Assembly (NCBI GenBank): GCA_026168455.1
Contig: CM047431.1
Span: forward strand, 23,129,365-23,193,364
DNA length: 64,000 bases
Origin: Theocolax elegans
Taxonomy: Eukaryota; Arthropoda; Insecta; Hymenoptera; Cerocephalidae
Direction of reading: 5' to 3'
Below the pieces are notes generated by a model. The model made no database searches. It had not been told where the DNA came from and saw nothing but the letters and a program-made list of their open reading frames with translations. The first letter of the stretch is position 1, and the number at the start of each line of letters is the position of its first letter. Both the position numbers and the translations under genes were made by a program. This document shows positions 1-11,263 of the stretch, one piece after another.

Positions 1-149
1 ATGCCGTACCAAGTACATCTTAAATGACGCACACGGCATCGACTCCTAACGACGATAGTCAAACCGATCAGATAATTGCTGGCATCCAATCGGATAACCG
101 GCTATTATTTTTGGTATGACTCGGTGGAAAGGACTTTGAAGCACTTTTC

Positions 150-2200
150 GCTCCTGGCGCCATGGTCTCTCTTGTACGATCAGATGTTGTCGAACAGTGC
201 AAGTTTAAATGGAGACCTGTCAAGGCTATCCTGAAAGGTGTGGCTGGACTAGCACTTAAAGTCCTTGGCCTTATCGACATTCTATTATGTGTAGAAGGCC
301 TTGATGGCAATATCCAATTGAGAATTGTAGAGAATATTGAGGATTCCATCAATCTCGGTATGGATTTTCTACAACATTGGAATATGGAAGTCAAATTAGG
401 CGAAGCTATCTAGCGTATTGGCGAGAGTGATTGGAGACACTTCGTCAGAGATACATTTCATGACATTGATTCGAGGATTTCCGCTGAATGTGCTGGTATA
501 TTTGAGATACAGGACGACCAGCGGAAACAAGTGAAAGAGTTAGTTGAAAGCCTACTCTTGCCCTCGGGAGACGTCCACGGCTTTACGACGTTAACAGAGC
601 ACCACATAGATGTTGAGCCTGGTGCAAGACCGGTTCGTCATAAGCCAAGACGTATGTCTCCTAAAGTCCTCGAATTTGCCCAGAGTGAGGTCAAAAGATG
701 TTTGACAAAGGCATTATTGAAACGAGTGCGAGTGATTGGTCAGCTGCTCCGGTCATCGTCGCTTCTGTATCGATTTTTGAGATCTTAATGCTGTCACAAA
801 ACGTGATTCTTATCTAATTCCTAATATGGATACTATATTGGATAAGCTGCATAATGCAAGGTACATATCGAAAATTGATCTTAAGAAAGCGTAATTCCAA
901 ATATTAATGGCCGAGGCGAGCCGGCATTATACTGCATTTGCTGTACCAGGGTCGGGGCTGTGGCAGTTCACGAGAATGCCCTTTGGCCTCATGAATGCTT
1001 CTATGACCTTTGCACGGCTTACAGATGCAATTTTCAGGCCTAAGGTGTAACCTCATGTGTTTGGTTATCTAGACGACTTGATCGTCATTACCGAAACTTT
1101 TGAGGACCATCTAAAATGGCTCGAATACGTACTAAGGACGTTGTATGATGCTTGACTTGAAGTGAATCGAGAGAAGTGTGAGTTTTGTTGTTCCAGCGTA
1201 ATGTTCTTTGGGTACAAATTGGACGCGGACGGCTTGAGGTCTGATGAGGAACGAGTCGCTCCAGTTATTAACTACCCTACTTCTCTTAATGTCAAACAGC
1301 TGAGATCCTTCCTCGGGATGGTAGGCTGGTACTCTCGATTCATTAATCGAGCAGCTGACATTAAAGCTCCCCTTACCAAGTTACTGTGTAAAGACCAGGC
1401 TTGGGATTGGGGCGAGGAGCAGGAGGAGGCATTTTGACAGCTTAGAGTTGCGTTAGCTGAAGCGCTTGTATTAGCCCGTCCAGACTTTTCTAAGCCATTT
1501 ACCGTCCGAAGTGACGCTAGTGATTTAGCAATAGGTGCGGTGTTGACGCAACTGTACGACGAGGGTTTCGAGTATCTGATTGTCTACGTCAGCCGATTAT
1601 TAAATCGCGCTGAACGTAATTACATCACAACGGAAAAAGAATGCTTGGCTCTCATATGGGCTATTAAGTGATTGATACCATACATTGAGGCCTATCGATT
1701 CACGGCTGTGACCGACCATAGTGCTCTCATATGGCTCAAAAATCTCAAGAAGCCGTCGAGTAGGTTAGCACGATGGATACTTGAAATATAGCAATGAGAG
1801 TTTGAAATAGTGCATAAGGAAGGAGCCTTGCACTATGTCCCGGACGAGCTTTCTCGTGCCATCAAACGACGAGAAAGAGATTGCCTTGTTCGAAGTAATT
1901 ACAGACCCATGGTATATTGCTAGATTAAACGATGTACGCTCATGCCTTCGAAGATTTCCGGAGTGGAAAATTGAGGATGATATGCTATATCGTTTTACAA
2001 GCGGTAAACTCCTGGACACTGTATAAGAACGAGAGGAAGGCTGGTGTCTTGTGCTACCCTTAGAGCAGAGGAACCGAGTTCTAGTAGATTCTCATTTTCA
2101 CCCAGCTATGGGTCACATGGGAATTGAAAAAACTTACGAACGCGTTGCAAAAGATTACTATTGGCCAGGTGTCTACCACGATACAGACAATTTGTCTTAC
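150..2200 (+). pseudogene. Gypsy pol remnant: protease-RT-RNase H-integrase zinc region
   Basis: Retropepsin-like segment at about 150-410, followed by RT. The RT shows the primer-grip style SKIDL block near 868, the FAVPG and MPFGLMNA blocks near 935-1000 and an active-site GYLDD at about 1060-1075. The RT tail with GWYSRFI lies near 1322. RNase H keeps its acidic positions (SDAS near 1510, TEKE near 1630, TDHS near 1710). The HHCC finger is recognisable by HFHPAMGH at about 2093 and YYWPG near 2157, but its cysteines are gone. In-frame stops at about 891, 1048, 1153, 1435 and 1668 and several frameshifts make it non-functional. Confidence 0.9.
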
Positions 2201-2294
2201 GGAGTCTGATATGTTAGAACTATAAGACGTCTCAAGCAGGTCATCAAGGCTTATGATTTAAATTTACCGTACACTTTCCTAAGATGCGTAAGGC

Positions 2295-2450
2295 ATGTCT
2301 GCTAAACTGGCACCAAAGTATGACAGACCCTTTGAAGTTAAAGAAGTACTATCTCCGGTGGTTCTGAGACTAGAAGAGTCTGGTCGGAAACGGACCGAGG
2401 TACACATATCCGATGTGAAGAGATATGTACCAACTCGGGTTGCCATGTAA
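2295..2450 (+). pseudogene. Gypsy integrase C-terminal tail
   Basis: A 51-codon open stretch from ATG 2295 to TAA 2448-2450 has the LAPKY...PF and VHISD-KRY motifs seen at the end of Ty3/Gypsy integrases. The same motifs occur in the tails near 9700, 62100 and 40900 in this window. It is the 3' end of the pol in front of it after loss of the catalytic core. No polypurine tract or LTR follows. Confidence 0.8.
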
Positions 2451-2514
2451 AGCGGTAGGGAAAACGTATAGGCGTACGTGATAACAGTCAGCGAAGGCTA
2501 GGCTTGGTGACTGC

Positions 2515-5500
2515 ATGCCACGTCAATATCACACGAAGCACGAAGAATCATTGAAGCAGCTTCCAATTGAAGAAAAGGAGAGAAGCGTACAGCGCGCAGT
2601 CGTAGATAGATTGTGCCTTTCTTTTGACTTGGCCTTCCCGAGGAAAGTGGAGTCTTTGTCCCTGTCACTCACACAATCAGAAGCCACTAACTTATTTCCC
2701 AATTCCTCACAAGCTATTTCCCAAAACTCGCAACGAAGCCAACAAGTACGCAGACAATTGATATTCCGAGAACTGGAAACTGGACAAATTCGTGGCCCAT
2801 ACCAAGACCCGATTTCAATGGAAGAAATGACGTAACAAGGACAGCAATCAGCAACGCAAAATGAAATACATCGAAGTAGCAGCCCAAATGTAAACCAAAC
2901 AAACAATCAACAGCGAAATAGACAACATCCAGGTAACCAACGAGACAAACCGCTAGTCATCCACAAGTCCAATCGACCGTATACCCGTTAACACCTACAC
3001 TAGTGCCAGCAACAAGCCAAAACATACTAGATGCACCAAACGAAGAAATTTTCCGTACGCTACCGGACGCAACTACAACACTATTAGCCATTAATTCCAC
3101 ATCTTATTACATAATACAAAGCATAGCACCCACCCTACCTAATAATCCATCCCTAGTAAATAATTCCTTCATACAATATACTGCACCTACCACAACCTAC
3201 ACCACCAATACCATGTTAAAATCCCAACCACGAAAATCGCACTGCATTCAACAATCCGCCTTTCGCCCAATTAGTACAATAGCAAGTTATGAACCATTAA
3301 CGCAGCAATATATAGATGCAAGGCCAACTCGAAGGTACGATCAAAACACCATGGATCATATGAGGACGGTTAATAGAAATAGTCATGCAAAGCGTGCAGT
3401 GGGAAGATGAACACCCATATAATAGCCAGCAGAAAGTACAACACCGAGGCCTACAAATGAACGATTACCCCAGCAATCAGCATCAGCACCGAAATCAAAA
3501 TGTCTACAATATCCCACGAGCACAGCCAGCCAATAACGAAACTTATGAAATTCCGTATTCTCCCATTTTCCAAACCAACCCATGAACAAACCCAAATCTT
3601 ATTATACACCAACCTTAGCAGCGAAATTATAATAGCCAGCAGCAATACGACTACCAACAGCAGCCAGACCTTAATGTCTTACCCACCCTTAAAAGCATAA
3701 ATAGATTGCAAGCGACAAGATTGGACGATGCCACATTCATCAGAGAAAATAGAATAGTGGAAATTTTTAACAAATGGCACATATCGTTTAAGGGCAACAG
3801 GAAGAATGATCCTGAAACGTTCTTACAAAATTTAAAAGAATGCAAAGAATCACACGGCTTCTCGGCAGAAGAAATAATGCTTTCCTTGCCAGCAGTATTA
3901 GATGAGGATACATACGACTAGTTTAAAAGAGACAAATGCAATTGGAGAACGTTTAACGATTTCGTTGAAGCTTTCAAACTTCAATACGGAGTAGAAGATG
4001 CACAAATAAGCTTACGTAGAACTGCAGACTTAAGAACTCAAGGAGCTAAGGAAGATATAGCAACATTCTTGCAGAAATTGAGAGGAATGTTTGATCATTT
4101 AAAGCCACCAATTTCACTGCAAAAACAACTTGATCAAGCATACAGAAATCTGCACCCAAGTTATAGAGCGAGATTCGAAAGGCATCATTTCAATGATTAC
4201 ACTAACAAGGAGAGGTCACACCCTCTGGAAAACGGATCCTTATCAAACTCTAGGATATAATTTCTACTATAAAATCATGCAGAAAGCCGGAGTTTTAGTG
4301 TCCAATGGCTATATTTACGATAAATAAAAGCAAATAATGAAAAATCTTGCCGAAAAAACCGTTGAGTTTGAATGCTTATAACTCAGAAACAATTAAAGAT
4401 GTACGTATAAACTAAATTTTGAAAGAAAGCTGAGATTGAGTAGATACGTTTTAAAAAAAAGGAAGCTCAAATATTTTAATATGGTCAAAAGTTATGGGAC
4501 AAATAAGAATTAGACGAAATTTTGGGCTAAAAAAATCATTAAATTGTAACTTTAAATTTTCGATAAAATTTTGGCTAATTCTTATTTCTCCCATAACTTT
4601 TGACCATATTAAAATATTTGAGCTTCCTTTTTTCTAAAACGTATCTACTCAACCTCAGCTTTCTTTTAAAATTTAGTTTATACGTACATCTTTAATTGTT
4701 TCCGAGTTATAAACGTTCAAACTCAATGGTTTTTTCGGCGAGATTTTTCATTATTTGCTTATATCTATCGTAAAAATGGGCATAGGACACTAAAACTCCG
4801 GCTTTCTGCATGATTTTATAGTAGAAATTATATCCTAGAGTTTGGTAATGATCCGTTTTCCAGAGGGTGTAACCTCTCCTTGTAAATTACAAAGATTAGG
4901 TAAGAGAGAGGAATCCAGACGCTATCTAAATGAAGCGTATAACCCACCTCCACCAATAACAATTTCAGGACAACAAGGATTTGCTTATGTAGAATCAACG
5001 CAGCCTAAGTCGCGCAAAGTAGCAGCAGTAGCAAATGAGCCAAAACTCAAAGACCCATAAGCCTCACAAAACCCTGAGTTAGCAACTCCAGCAGCCAATT
5101 TTAATTCACCTAAACAAACCCAGCAGCCATTTCCAAAGCGAAACAACTCAAAGCCGAATAACAATTAGCAAAAGCATTATGTCGATGCAGTGAAGAACGA
5201 AAATGCTAATCAGCAGCGGACACAAGCACAACAAAATTACAATTTCAACAGAAGCAATTGGCAAAGGCAAAGCCAATACCAACAAAATCCAAGCAGCCAA
5301 TACCATCAAAATCCCAGCAGCCAAAACCAGCAACGAAACAGTGAAAGTCAGCAAGCAAGTAGCCAAAATATATACTCGATCTCGAAAGCGCCGATTATCT
5401 TCAATCATCCGAGCAAACAGAGCGAGCCATGCTACAGTTGCAATAAAGTGGGCCATTGGGCAGCAGAATGTCCGAATCAACGCTGCCGAGGTTGCGATAC

Positions 5501-5600
5501 ACCTGGAGTGTACGTTAAAAATTTCCAGTGATGCAACTCAAATCAAGCAGCGGGAAACTGCAACAAGAGGAGATAAAGACCCGTATTTCCTCAACCCAAC
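2515..5600 (+). pseudogene. Gypsy gag pseudogene, interrupted
   Basis: Gag-like protein pieces rich in Gln, Asn and Pro start at ATG 2515 and continue in several frames to about 5600. The capsid-like part is at 3706-4205 and resumes at 4886. A CCHC zinc knuckle (CysX2CysX4HisX4Cys) with all four ligands lies at 5430-5471 and assigns the gene as retroviral-type gag/nucleocapsid, the RNA-packaging protein of the element. Stops (for example 2833, 3408, 3919) and frameshifts break it. The palindromic insertion at 4206-4882 splits it; taking out that insertion with one copy of its 3-bp repeat puts the two halves back in one frame, so gag was still continuous there when hit. Confidence 0.85.
4206..4882. 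mobile_element. 677-bp near-perfect palindromic (foldback) element in gag
   Basis: The left arm from 4206 (CAAGGAGAGGT) and the right arm ending 4882 (ACCTCTCCTTG) are reverse complements nearly to the centre at about 4540. It is flanked by TAA at 4203-4205 and 4883-4885. A 3-bp TWA target duplication is typical of PIF/Harbinger elements; that assignment is inferred from the duplication only. There is no coding capacity. The flanking gag frame is in register once element and one TAA are discounted, which fixes both ends. Confidence 0.85.
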
Positions 5601-5639
5601 TCCGTAAAGGGTCAGAGCCATCTCAAGTAGCAAGTAATC

Positions 5640-7785
5640 AATCGCTTATCCAACATATTCCCAATATTGACCTCAAGCTTTGATTTAATCTAGAAATAAA
5701 CGGCCATAAATTAAAGCACTCTTAGACGATGAAGCAACAAAATCCTTTCTAGGAGGCAATATAGGAGCTCTAGTGCAAGACAAATTAAAAGCATTGCAAT
5801 GCCATGCAGTTAAGGTAGCAGACAGCACAGTTATTCCCGTCCAGGGCACAGTCAACATCACAATTGAAATTGATGGAGACGAAATAGTTATGCCATTTGA
5901 AGTCGCAGATGGATTACATTACGACTGTATACTTTGAATTGACTTTAAACATAAAATTAATATGCGCATCGACTACGAAGATGACACCTGGTGGACGAAT
6001 AAAGGCGTAATACACAAATTTTACCCCGAAGGCAACGATCCCAGTTGTATTCCAGCAGTAGCAAGTATAAGAGGATTAAATCTAGCCAACCAGGAGCAAA
6101 TAGATAGAATGCACCGACTATTAGATGAATTAATTCCCCGAACACCCCAAACCCTAGGAGTAACTAATCTAACGAGCCTCAAGCTAGATGTGCAAGGAGC
6201 ATAGCCAATAAGACAGCCATGCCGCAAATATTCACCAAAAATGCTTCAAGCAGGCTACGAAGAGATAGATCGAATATTAAAAGAAGACATTATTGGGCCT
6301 TCGCAAAGCCCATGGTGCAGCTATCCGGTAATCGTACCAAAAACGAATGGCGAATACCGCTTTTGCATTGATTACAGGTTAGTAAATGAAGTGACAAAGA
6401 AAATAGCCTATCCAATGCGCAACATGGATGATATTCTGGACCAATTGCGAGAAAGCAGATTTATCAGTAAGCTAGATCTATCACAAACCTACCACCAAGT
6501 TCCACTAGCCCCAGAAAGCCGTGAAATCACAGCATTTGCACTCCCAGGGAAAGGACTTTTCCAATTTAAAAGAGTACTATACGACCTAACGAACGCAACT
6601 GTCATGTTCCAGCAATTGATGGACAAATTAATTAAACCAGAATGGGAACCACATGTGTTTGCCTGCCTGGATGATATTATCATCACGACAAAAACATTCG
6701 AGGAACACATGAAATGGCTCAGAATAGTCCTAGTTGCCCTAAAGAAAGACAATCTGCAATTAAACCGAGAAAAATCTGAATTTTGTTGACCAGAAGTCAC
6801 TTATCTTGGATATAAGATAAACGAATTAGGCTTGCAAACTAACCAAGATAAAATTAAGTTAATCTTAGAGTATCCAGCACCAAAAAATTTGAAACAACTA
6901 AGACGTTTCAACGGCTTAGTGGGATGGTACTCTAGATTTATTAAAGACTTAGCAAAGTATAGAACGCCATCAAGTTATCTAAGTAAGAAAGGTGTCAGAT
7001 GAGAATGGCATCAAGAGCAACAAGATGCATTTGAGAAAATCAAACTAGCCCTAACAGAAGCCCCAGTTTTAGCCCGCCCCGATTTTTCTATTTCCTTTAC
7101 CCTTCAAACGGACGCAAGTGATTACGCAATAGCAGGAGTATTAACGCAAGAGATCAACGGCGAAGAACATACTATTTATTACGTAAGCAGGACTTTAAGC
7201 AAGGCAGAGCGTAATTACACGGTCACAGAGGAAGAATGCTTAGCAGTTCTCTGGTCCGTAGAAAGGCTGAAAGGATACCTGCTAGGGGAAAAGTTCACAG
7301 CCTCCTTTAACCGACTTAAAGATCCAGCTGGTAGGTTAGCTCGTTGGAATACGATATTGCAAAATTACAACATAAAATTTGTACATCGCAAAGGAGCAAT
7401 GCATAATGTCCCAGACGCATTATCAAGAGCCTTTGAAGAGGCAGAAGCCATAGCAGCAGCATTAACACCAAATAGCAATAACCCATAGTACCAAGAGAAA
7501 ATGCGCGCCGTTGCAAAATTTCCCAACAAATACCCTGACCTCAGAATTTCCAACAACGTGCTATATGCCCACCTAGACCCCTCCATACCTGACCTAGACG
7601 CATGGAAATTAATTTTGGCAGAAAGTATCGCGAAAAAGCCCTATATGAAGCCCATGATACGCCTCAGGCAGGTCACTTAGGTATTGACAAGACCTATGCA
7701 AAACTAGCCACGCATTACTATTGGCCAGGCATGTATTACGATACGTGCAATTATGTAAAAGCATGCCAAGAATGCCAAGCGCACT
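5640..7785 (+). pseudogene. Gypsy protease-RT-RNase H-integrase zinc finger, part 1
   Basis: Protease: the usual Asp-Ser/Thr-Gly triad position near 5730 reads Asp-Asp-Glu. RT (about 6110-6990): FCIDYR near 6362, SKLDLSQ near 6468, FALPGKG near 6535 and an active site CLDD at about 6665. A TGA at 6787 and another at 6999 sit where Cys and Trp are expected, as judged from the sister copy. RNase H (about 7080-7440) keeps TDAS and TEEE but a short deletion near 7305 removes the TDHxSL block with its third acid. The HHCC finger (7635-7780) is complete: AHDTPQAGH then CQEC. The frame is then cut by a solo LTR at 7786. Confidence 0.88.
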
Positions 7786-8817
7786 TGCGACGAGACGTCG
7801 TTGCAATGAGATAAAATAATATTGAATCTAAAATATTATTTCGTGTATATAATATATTACATCGTGAAATCTCGCACATTGTTATTGTTTCGTGCGTTGC
7901 CTCTTCAAGGCCACGAAACACGCGTGTTTATGTCTACGAGCGAGGATGTGTGCGAGCATCCATATACTCTATTGTTATTGTGTGTGTGTGTTAGATACTT
8001 TTCGGGAATGCGACAATTCCCGAAAAGCTCAGTACGCTGCCGGTCTTGACCGCGACAGCACCTTCTAAACCCCTCGTCACGCTTAGTTTCGCAAGCCACG
8101 GGAAGTACCGGACCGGTTCGTCCGTACTCCGGGAAGCCGTACGCGAGTGCTAGTGAGATTGTGAAAGTGCAGTGCGAAGGACCATACACCTCGGGTTGAG
8201 TATTCCCCGAGGTAGGCGAATCGCCGCGGCATCAGGCCGCACCTGCAGACTACCGTCGAGGACGACGGGAGACCGGGCCGACTCCACCGGCCAACGGACG
8301 TCGGGGCGCCGACTTCCACCAGGGCCCATGGACCAGCCAGCCCGGTAAGTACCCGACATTGGTCGGTATCTGTATTTAGGTGTATTGAGTGAGTGTGTGT
8401 GTATGTTTGTTCGGTAGCACACCGGTGCTACCGAAACCGATTGGGTATTGCGCGGGGCGAGCACGGGGGCAGCCCCTGCTTGCCGCGTATATACCACGCG
8501 ACCGGGAGAACGCCCCGTTAAGTATTGTCGGGCACCTCCGTGTAAATACTTGAATAAATACTTATTTATTTTATATTAACGTAACGGTCGCGTTATCATT
8601 TTGATTATAGATTAACCCGCAAACCACCTTCCGATTCCCGATTTTCCCGCCACGCGCGTCGGTACGTAGGAGATCGTCCTATCTCCGCTACCGTGTCCCG
8701 ACGGGTTGACTCGTCAACCCACGGCGACGACAGAGACGTGTTCTTCGGGGCCGTCGTCCCTGATTAAATTAATAAATTACTTGTAACTATGGTATTAGGA
8801 CGAAGTACCACGTTACA
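7786..8817 (+). mobile_element. Nested solo LTR (1032 bp) with CACT target duplication
   Basis: GC-rich non-coding block starting TGCGACG and ending CGTTACA, flanked by CACT at 7782-7785 and 8818-8821. Discounting the block and one CACT returns integrase to one frame, from the CxxC of the zinc finger to the catalytic core, which confirms both ends. It has TG...CA termini and an AATAAATA-type signal near 8553. No internal region is present, so it is a solo LTR left by LTR-LTR recombination. Its sequence differs from the host element's LTR at 10020. Strand is inferred from the polyadenylation-like signal. Confidence 0.85.
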
Positions 8818-9714
8818 CACTATAGCAGCCAACAAGCCCCACCAGGCTTAATGGAAGGACGCAACATAAGCCAACCATGGACAGTGGTAGCAGCAGACAT
8901 CATGGGACCAAATCCGCCAACGAAGCAAGGATTCAAATACATAATCGTGTTTGAAGACCTCTTCACCCGATATATAGAGATGAAACCTCTACGACGAGCT
9001 GATGCAAAGAGTGTTCTACAAGCCTTCGACGAACTCATTATTAATAGATGGGGTTGTTCCAAATATCTCGTAACAGATAATGGGTCAGAATTTGCCAATA
9101 AATTGGATACCGAGCGACTAACTTAATACGGAATAGTACAGACAACCATTCCGCCATATATTGCACAAGCAAATCCCGTAGAGCAAGTTAACAGAAACAT
9201 AAAGCCGATGATAAACAGTTATTTAGCAGATGATCACCGAGAGTGGGATAGATATCTCGGAGAATTTAATTTCGCTCTAAATACAGTTGTGCACTCTTCA
9301 ACCAAATATAGCCCAGCATTCCTCAACTTAGGCAAAAATCCCACCCCAGTAGCTCTCCTACGAAAACATATGGAATCCCCGAAGCAAATCCCAGTCCCAG
9401 ATACCGATCAATGGATAGAATGTCTACACAAACTCCCCAAAATAAATGAATTAATAAACAGGCATATTGATTTAGCAACAGCCAGACAAGCCAAATACTA
9501 TAACAAAGGCAGACGCGATATACAATATCAATTAAGAGACCTAGTTAGCAGACAACTTTATAGCATCCAAACAAGCCCCCAAATTTATAGGGCCCGCAAA
9601 AATTATTCAAGTATTCTCACCCACAGTTTATTTGATAGAAGTTGTACAAACGAAATGCCAAATTAAAGTGCACATAACAGATTTGAAACGCCACATTGCA
9701 CCGCGCATTTATTA
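8818..9714 (+). pseudogene. Gypsy integrase catalytic core and tail, part 2
   Basis: Continuation of pol behind the nested LTR. The DDE triad of a retroviral integrase is present: Asp at 8896 (ADIMG), Asp at 9076 (TDNGSEF) and Glu at 9181, the last two 35 codons apart. A stop (TAA 9124) lies between the second Asp and the Glu. The tail runs through INSYLADDH (about 9211) and the YY-GRRDIQY block (about 9500), then shifts frame near 9560-9580 and ends with VHITDLKR and TAA at 9712-9714. This enzyme would insert element cDNA into the genome. The copy is inactive because of the stop and the frameshift. Confidence 0.88.
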
Positions 9715-10007
9715 AATGCATTGTCACAAGTTATCATAAGTAAATTAGTAAATTATTAAATTATCTATTATCACACACACAGCGCGCACTTTACACAGTA
9801 TGTCCAGCCAAGTAGCAGTCAATCAAGACTGAACACAAATACATCGCTATAATAGCACAAGCTATTTAAAAAACATCTAGTTTTAAATTTCAAATCTAAA
9901 ATTGCGTACTCACCCCACCAATAGACTAAAGCGTGCAATACTCTATTATATTATTGAGTTCATTTTTTTTGTATTAGTTCAGTTACGAATCCGCATAACT
10001 TCAGTTT
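9715..10007 (+). other. 3' untranslated part of the second Gypsy element
   Basis: AT-rich, no ORF, between the integrase stop and the polypurine tract. No other feature is seen. Confidence 0.6.
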
Positions 10008-10019
10008 GGTGGGGGGGAA
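10008..10019 (+). promoter_or_regulatory. Polypurine tract (plus-strand primer site)
   Basis: GGTGGGGGGGAA lies directly against the TGTGACATGG start of the 3' LTR. This is the standard place and composition for the RNase H-resistant primer of plus-strand DNA synthesis in LTR elements. Confidence 0.85.
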
Positions 10020-11263
10020 TGTGACATGGTAAGTGTGTGTGTCATGGTGCGAAATGAGCACACACATCCCTACCTACCCATTATCCTATATATTTCGCTA
10101 AACCCTATAAAAACATGCCTAACGTCGAACACAAGGTACACCCTAGAACTGAAGCGGAGCCAGCACACCCAGGAGTCGAGAAGACCACTTAGCCACCAAT
10201 AAACCACGTACAGGGCGAACAGCACTCGGAGAGTCTGGAGACATCAGCTGAGTATAAAGTCAGCACAGGAGCATGGACAGGGCACCGAGGTTCAAAGCCA
10301 AGGAAGACGGCTCTTGTAGCAGTCACAGCAGTATATCCGGAGTAGCCTCAATACTGAAGGAGCCACACAGCAGCAACAAAACTCGTACATGAAGATTAAC
10401 CTGTAAAGCATGTTAATAAATATGTTGTCAATACTAAGGTGCAGATAGGAGTACACAAGACTTTGTACAGGAGTAGAGGTGTATAGGAGCCAGGGTTAGA
10501 GGTTATGTGAGCATAAACACGGCAGTAAGGTTCGCCGTCTACCTGAAACCAACTCAGAGGCCTATTAGCCGATAAACAACAAGGAACGAGGTAATAATTA
10601 CCAAAACAGCAGCCCTCGTCGTCGCCAACTCGTCCTCGTCATCGTCGTCTCGATCGAACAGCATAGCAGAACGCCGACAACAACATCAAGCCGCTCTCGC
10701 TATAAGGCCGCGCTCGCACTGCACGGAGACGGTCGCGACGTATGCGCGCGGCGCTCTCGCAGGACGAGGCCGAGAGCTCGGGAACATGGCCATGAGCGGA
10801 CGTAACCACGCAACACGTAGATCGTCTCGACCGCTTTCGTACGAGAAAGAGAGTTTGGAGAGTGTGCACCGGGTGCAACCTAGAGAGAGAGAGTTCGCCG
10901 TGCAAGGTTTGTGCAAACGTGCTACCCCATACCCGTGTTCCTCTCCTCATAAGTGTGTGTGCCGCTATTGCCCTTTTCGCGCGTATCCGCACACGTGGCC
11001 GGCGTCGCCATTTTTGGTAGTCGAACGGATGTTTGATCGTTTATCCGTTATGTCGCCGTGCGTGTAATTCATACGAGCCCCAGAATACGAGCCTCAATTA
11101 TGTTTTAATTAATTGCGCTTTAATTAATAATAGCTAGCAGCCGTTTAAATAGCGATTGGCAACCGTGTAATTAAAACTGTATTTAGTTAATAAAAATCTC
11201 TTCTTTTATAATAACAGGTATAGACTTTATCACCCGCACCCTGATCCCTAGTGCGGTGTGACA
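10020..11263 (+). mobile_element. 3' LTR of the second Gypsy element (1244 bp)
   Basis: Starts TGTGACATGG right after the polypurine tract and ends GGTGTGACA at 11263. Just inside the 3' end it carries CTGATCCCTAG, a variant of the TAATCCCCAG motif found at the same place in four other LTRs of this window. The middle (10640-10990) is GC-rich. Open frames inside it (for example 10786-11067) have no recognisable protein. Confidence 0.8.

Larger units (their letters stand above)
1..2450 (+). mobile_element. Decayed Ty3/Gypsy retrotransposon, pol part only
   Basis: The stretch encodes, in order and across many stops and frame changes, a protease-like segment, reverse transcriptase, RNase H, an integrase zinc-binding region and an integrase tail. 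No LTR is visible on either side. The integrase catalytic core is missing: sequence passes from the zinc-binding region near 2190 to the tail at 2295 with only about 100 bp between. The next element abuts it at about 2451-2514. It differs clearly in protein sequence from the Gypsy copy that follows, so it is a separate lineage and probably older. Confidence 0.9.
2451..11263 (+). mobile_element. Ty3/Gypsy retrotransposon with nested insertions, 5' LTR missing
   Basis: Order is gag (2515), zinc knuckle (5430), protease (about 5640), RT (about 6110), RNase H (about 7080), integrase (about 7640-9714), untranslated 3' part, polypurine tract and 3' LTR. No copy of the 1244-bp 3' LTR is seen upstream, so the 5' end is truncated near 2451-2515. 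Two elements interrupt it: a palindromic element in gag (4206-4882) and a solo LTR of another family in pol (7786-8817). Proteins match the minus-strand copy at 61856-63980 closely, so both belong to one family. Many stops and frameshifts show it is dead. Confidence 0.9.

Noticed and set aside
3383..3657. Hydrophobic minus-strand ORFs near 3.4-3.7 kb as membrane proteins
   Set aside because: They are shadows of the Gln/Asn/Pro-rich gag on the plus strand.
5148..5480. 110-codon hydrophobic minus-strand ORF
   Set aside because: Antisense of the Asn/Gln-rich gag segment before the zinc knuckle.
9715..10007. An env gene behind pol in the second Gypsy element
   Set aside because: Only about 290 bp of AT-rich sequence separates integrase from the polypurine tract, so there is no room for env.
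10639..11067. Open frames of 76-117 codons on both strands
   Set aside because: They fall in the GC-rich 3' LTR, overlap each other on both strands, and show no domain.
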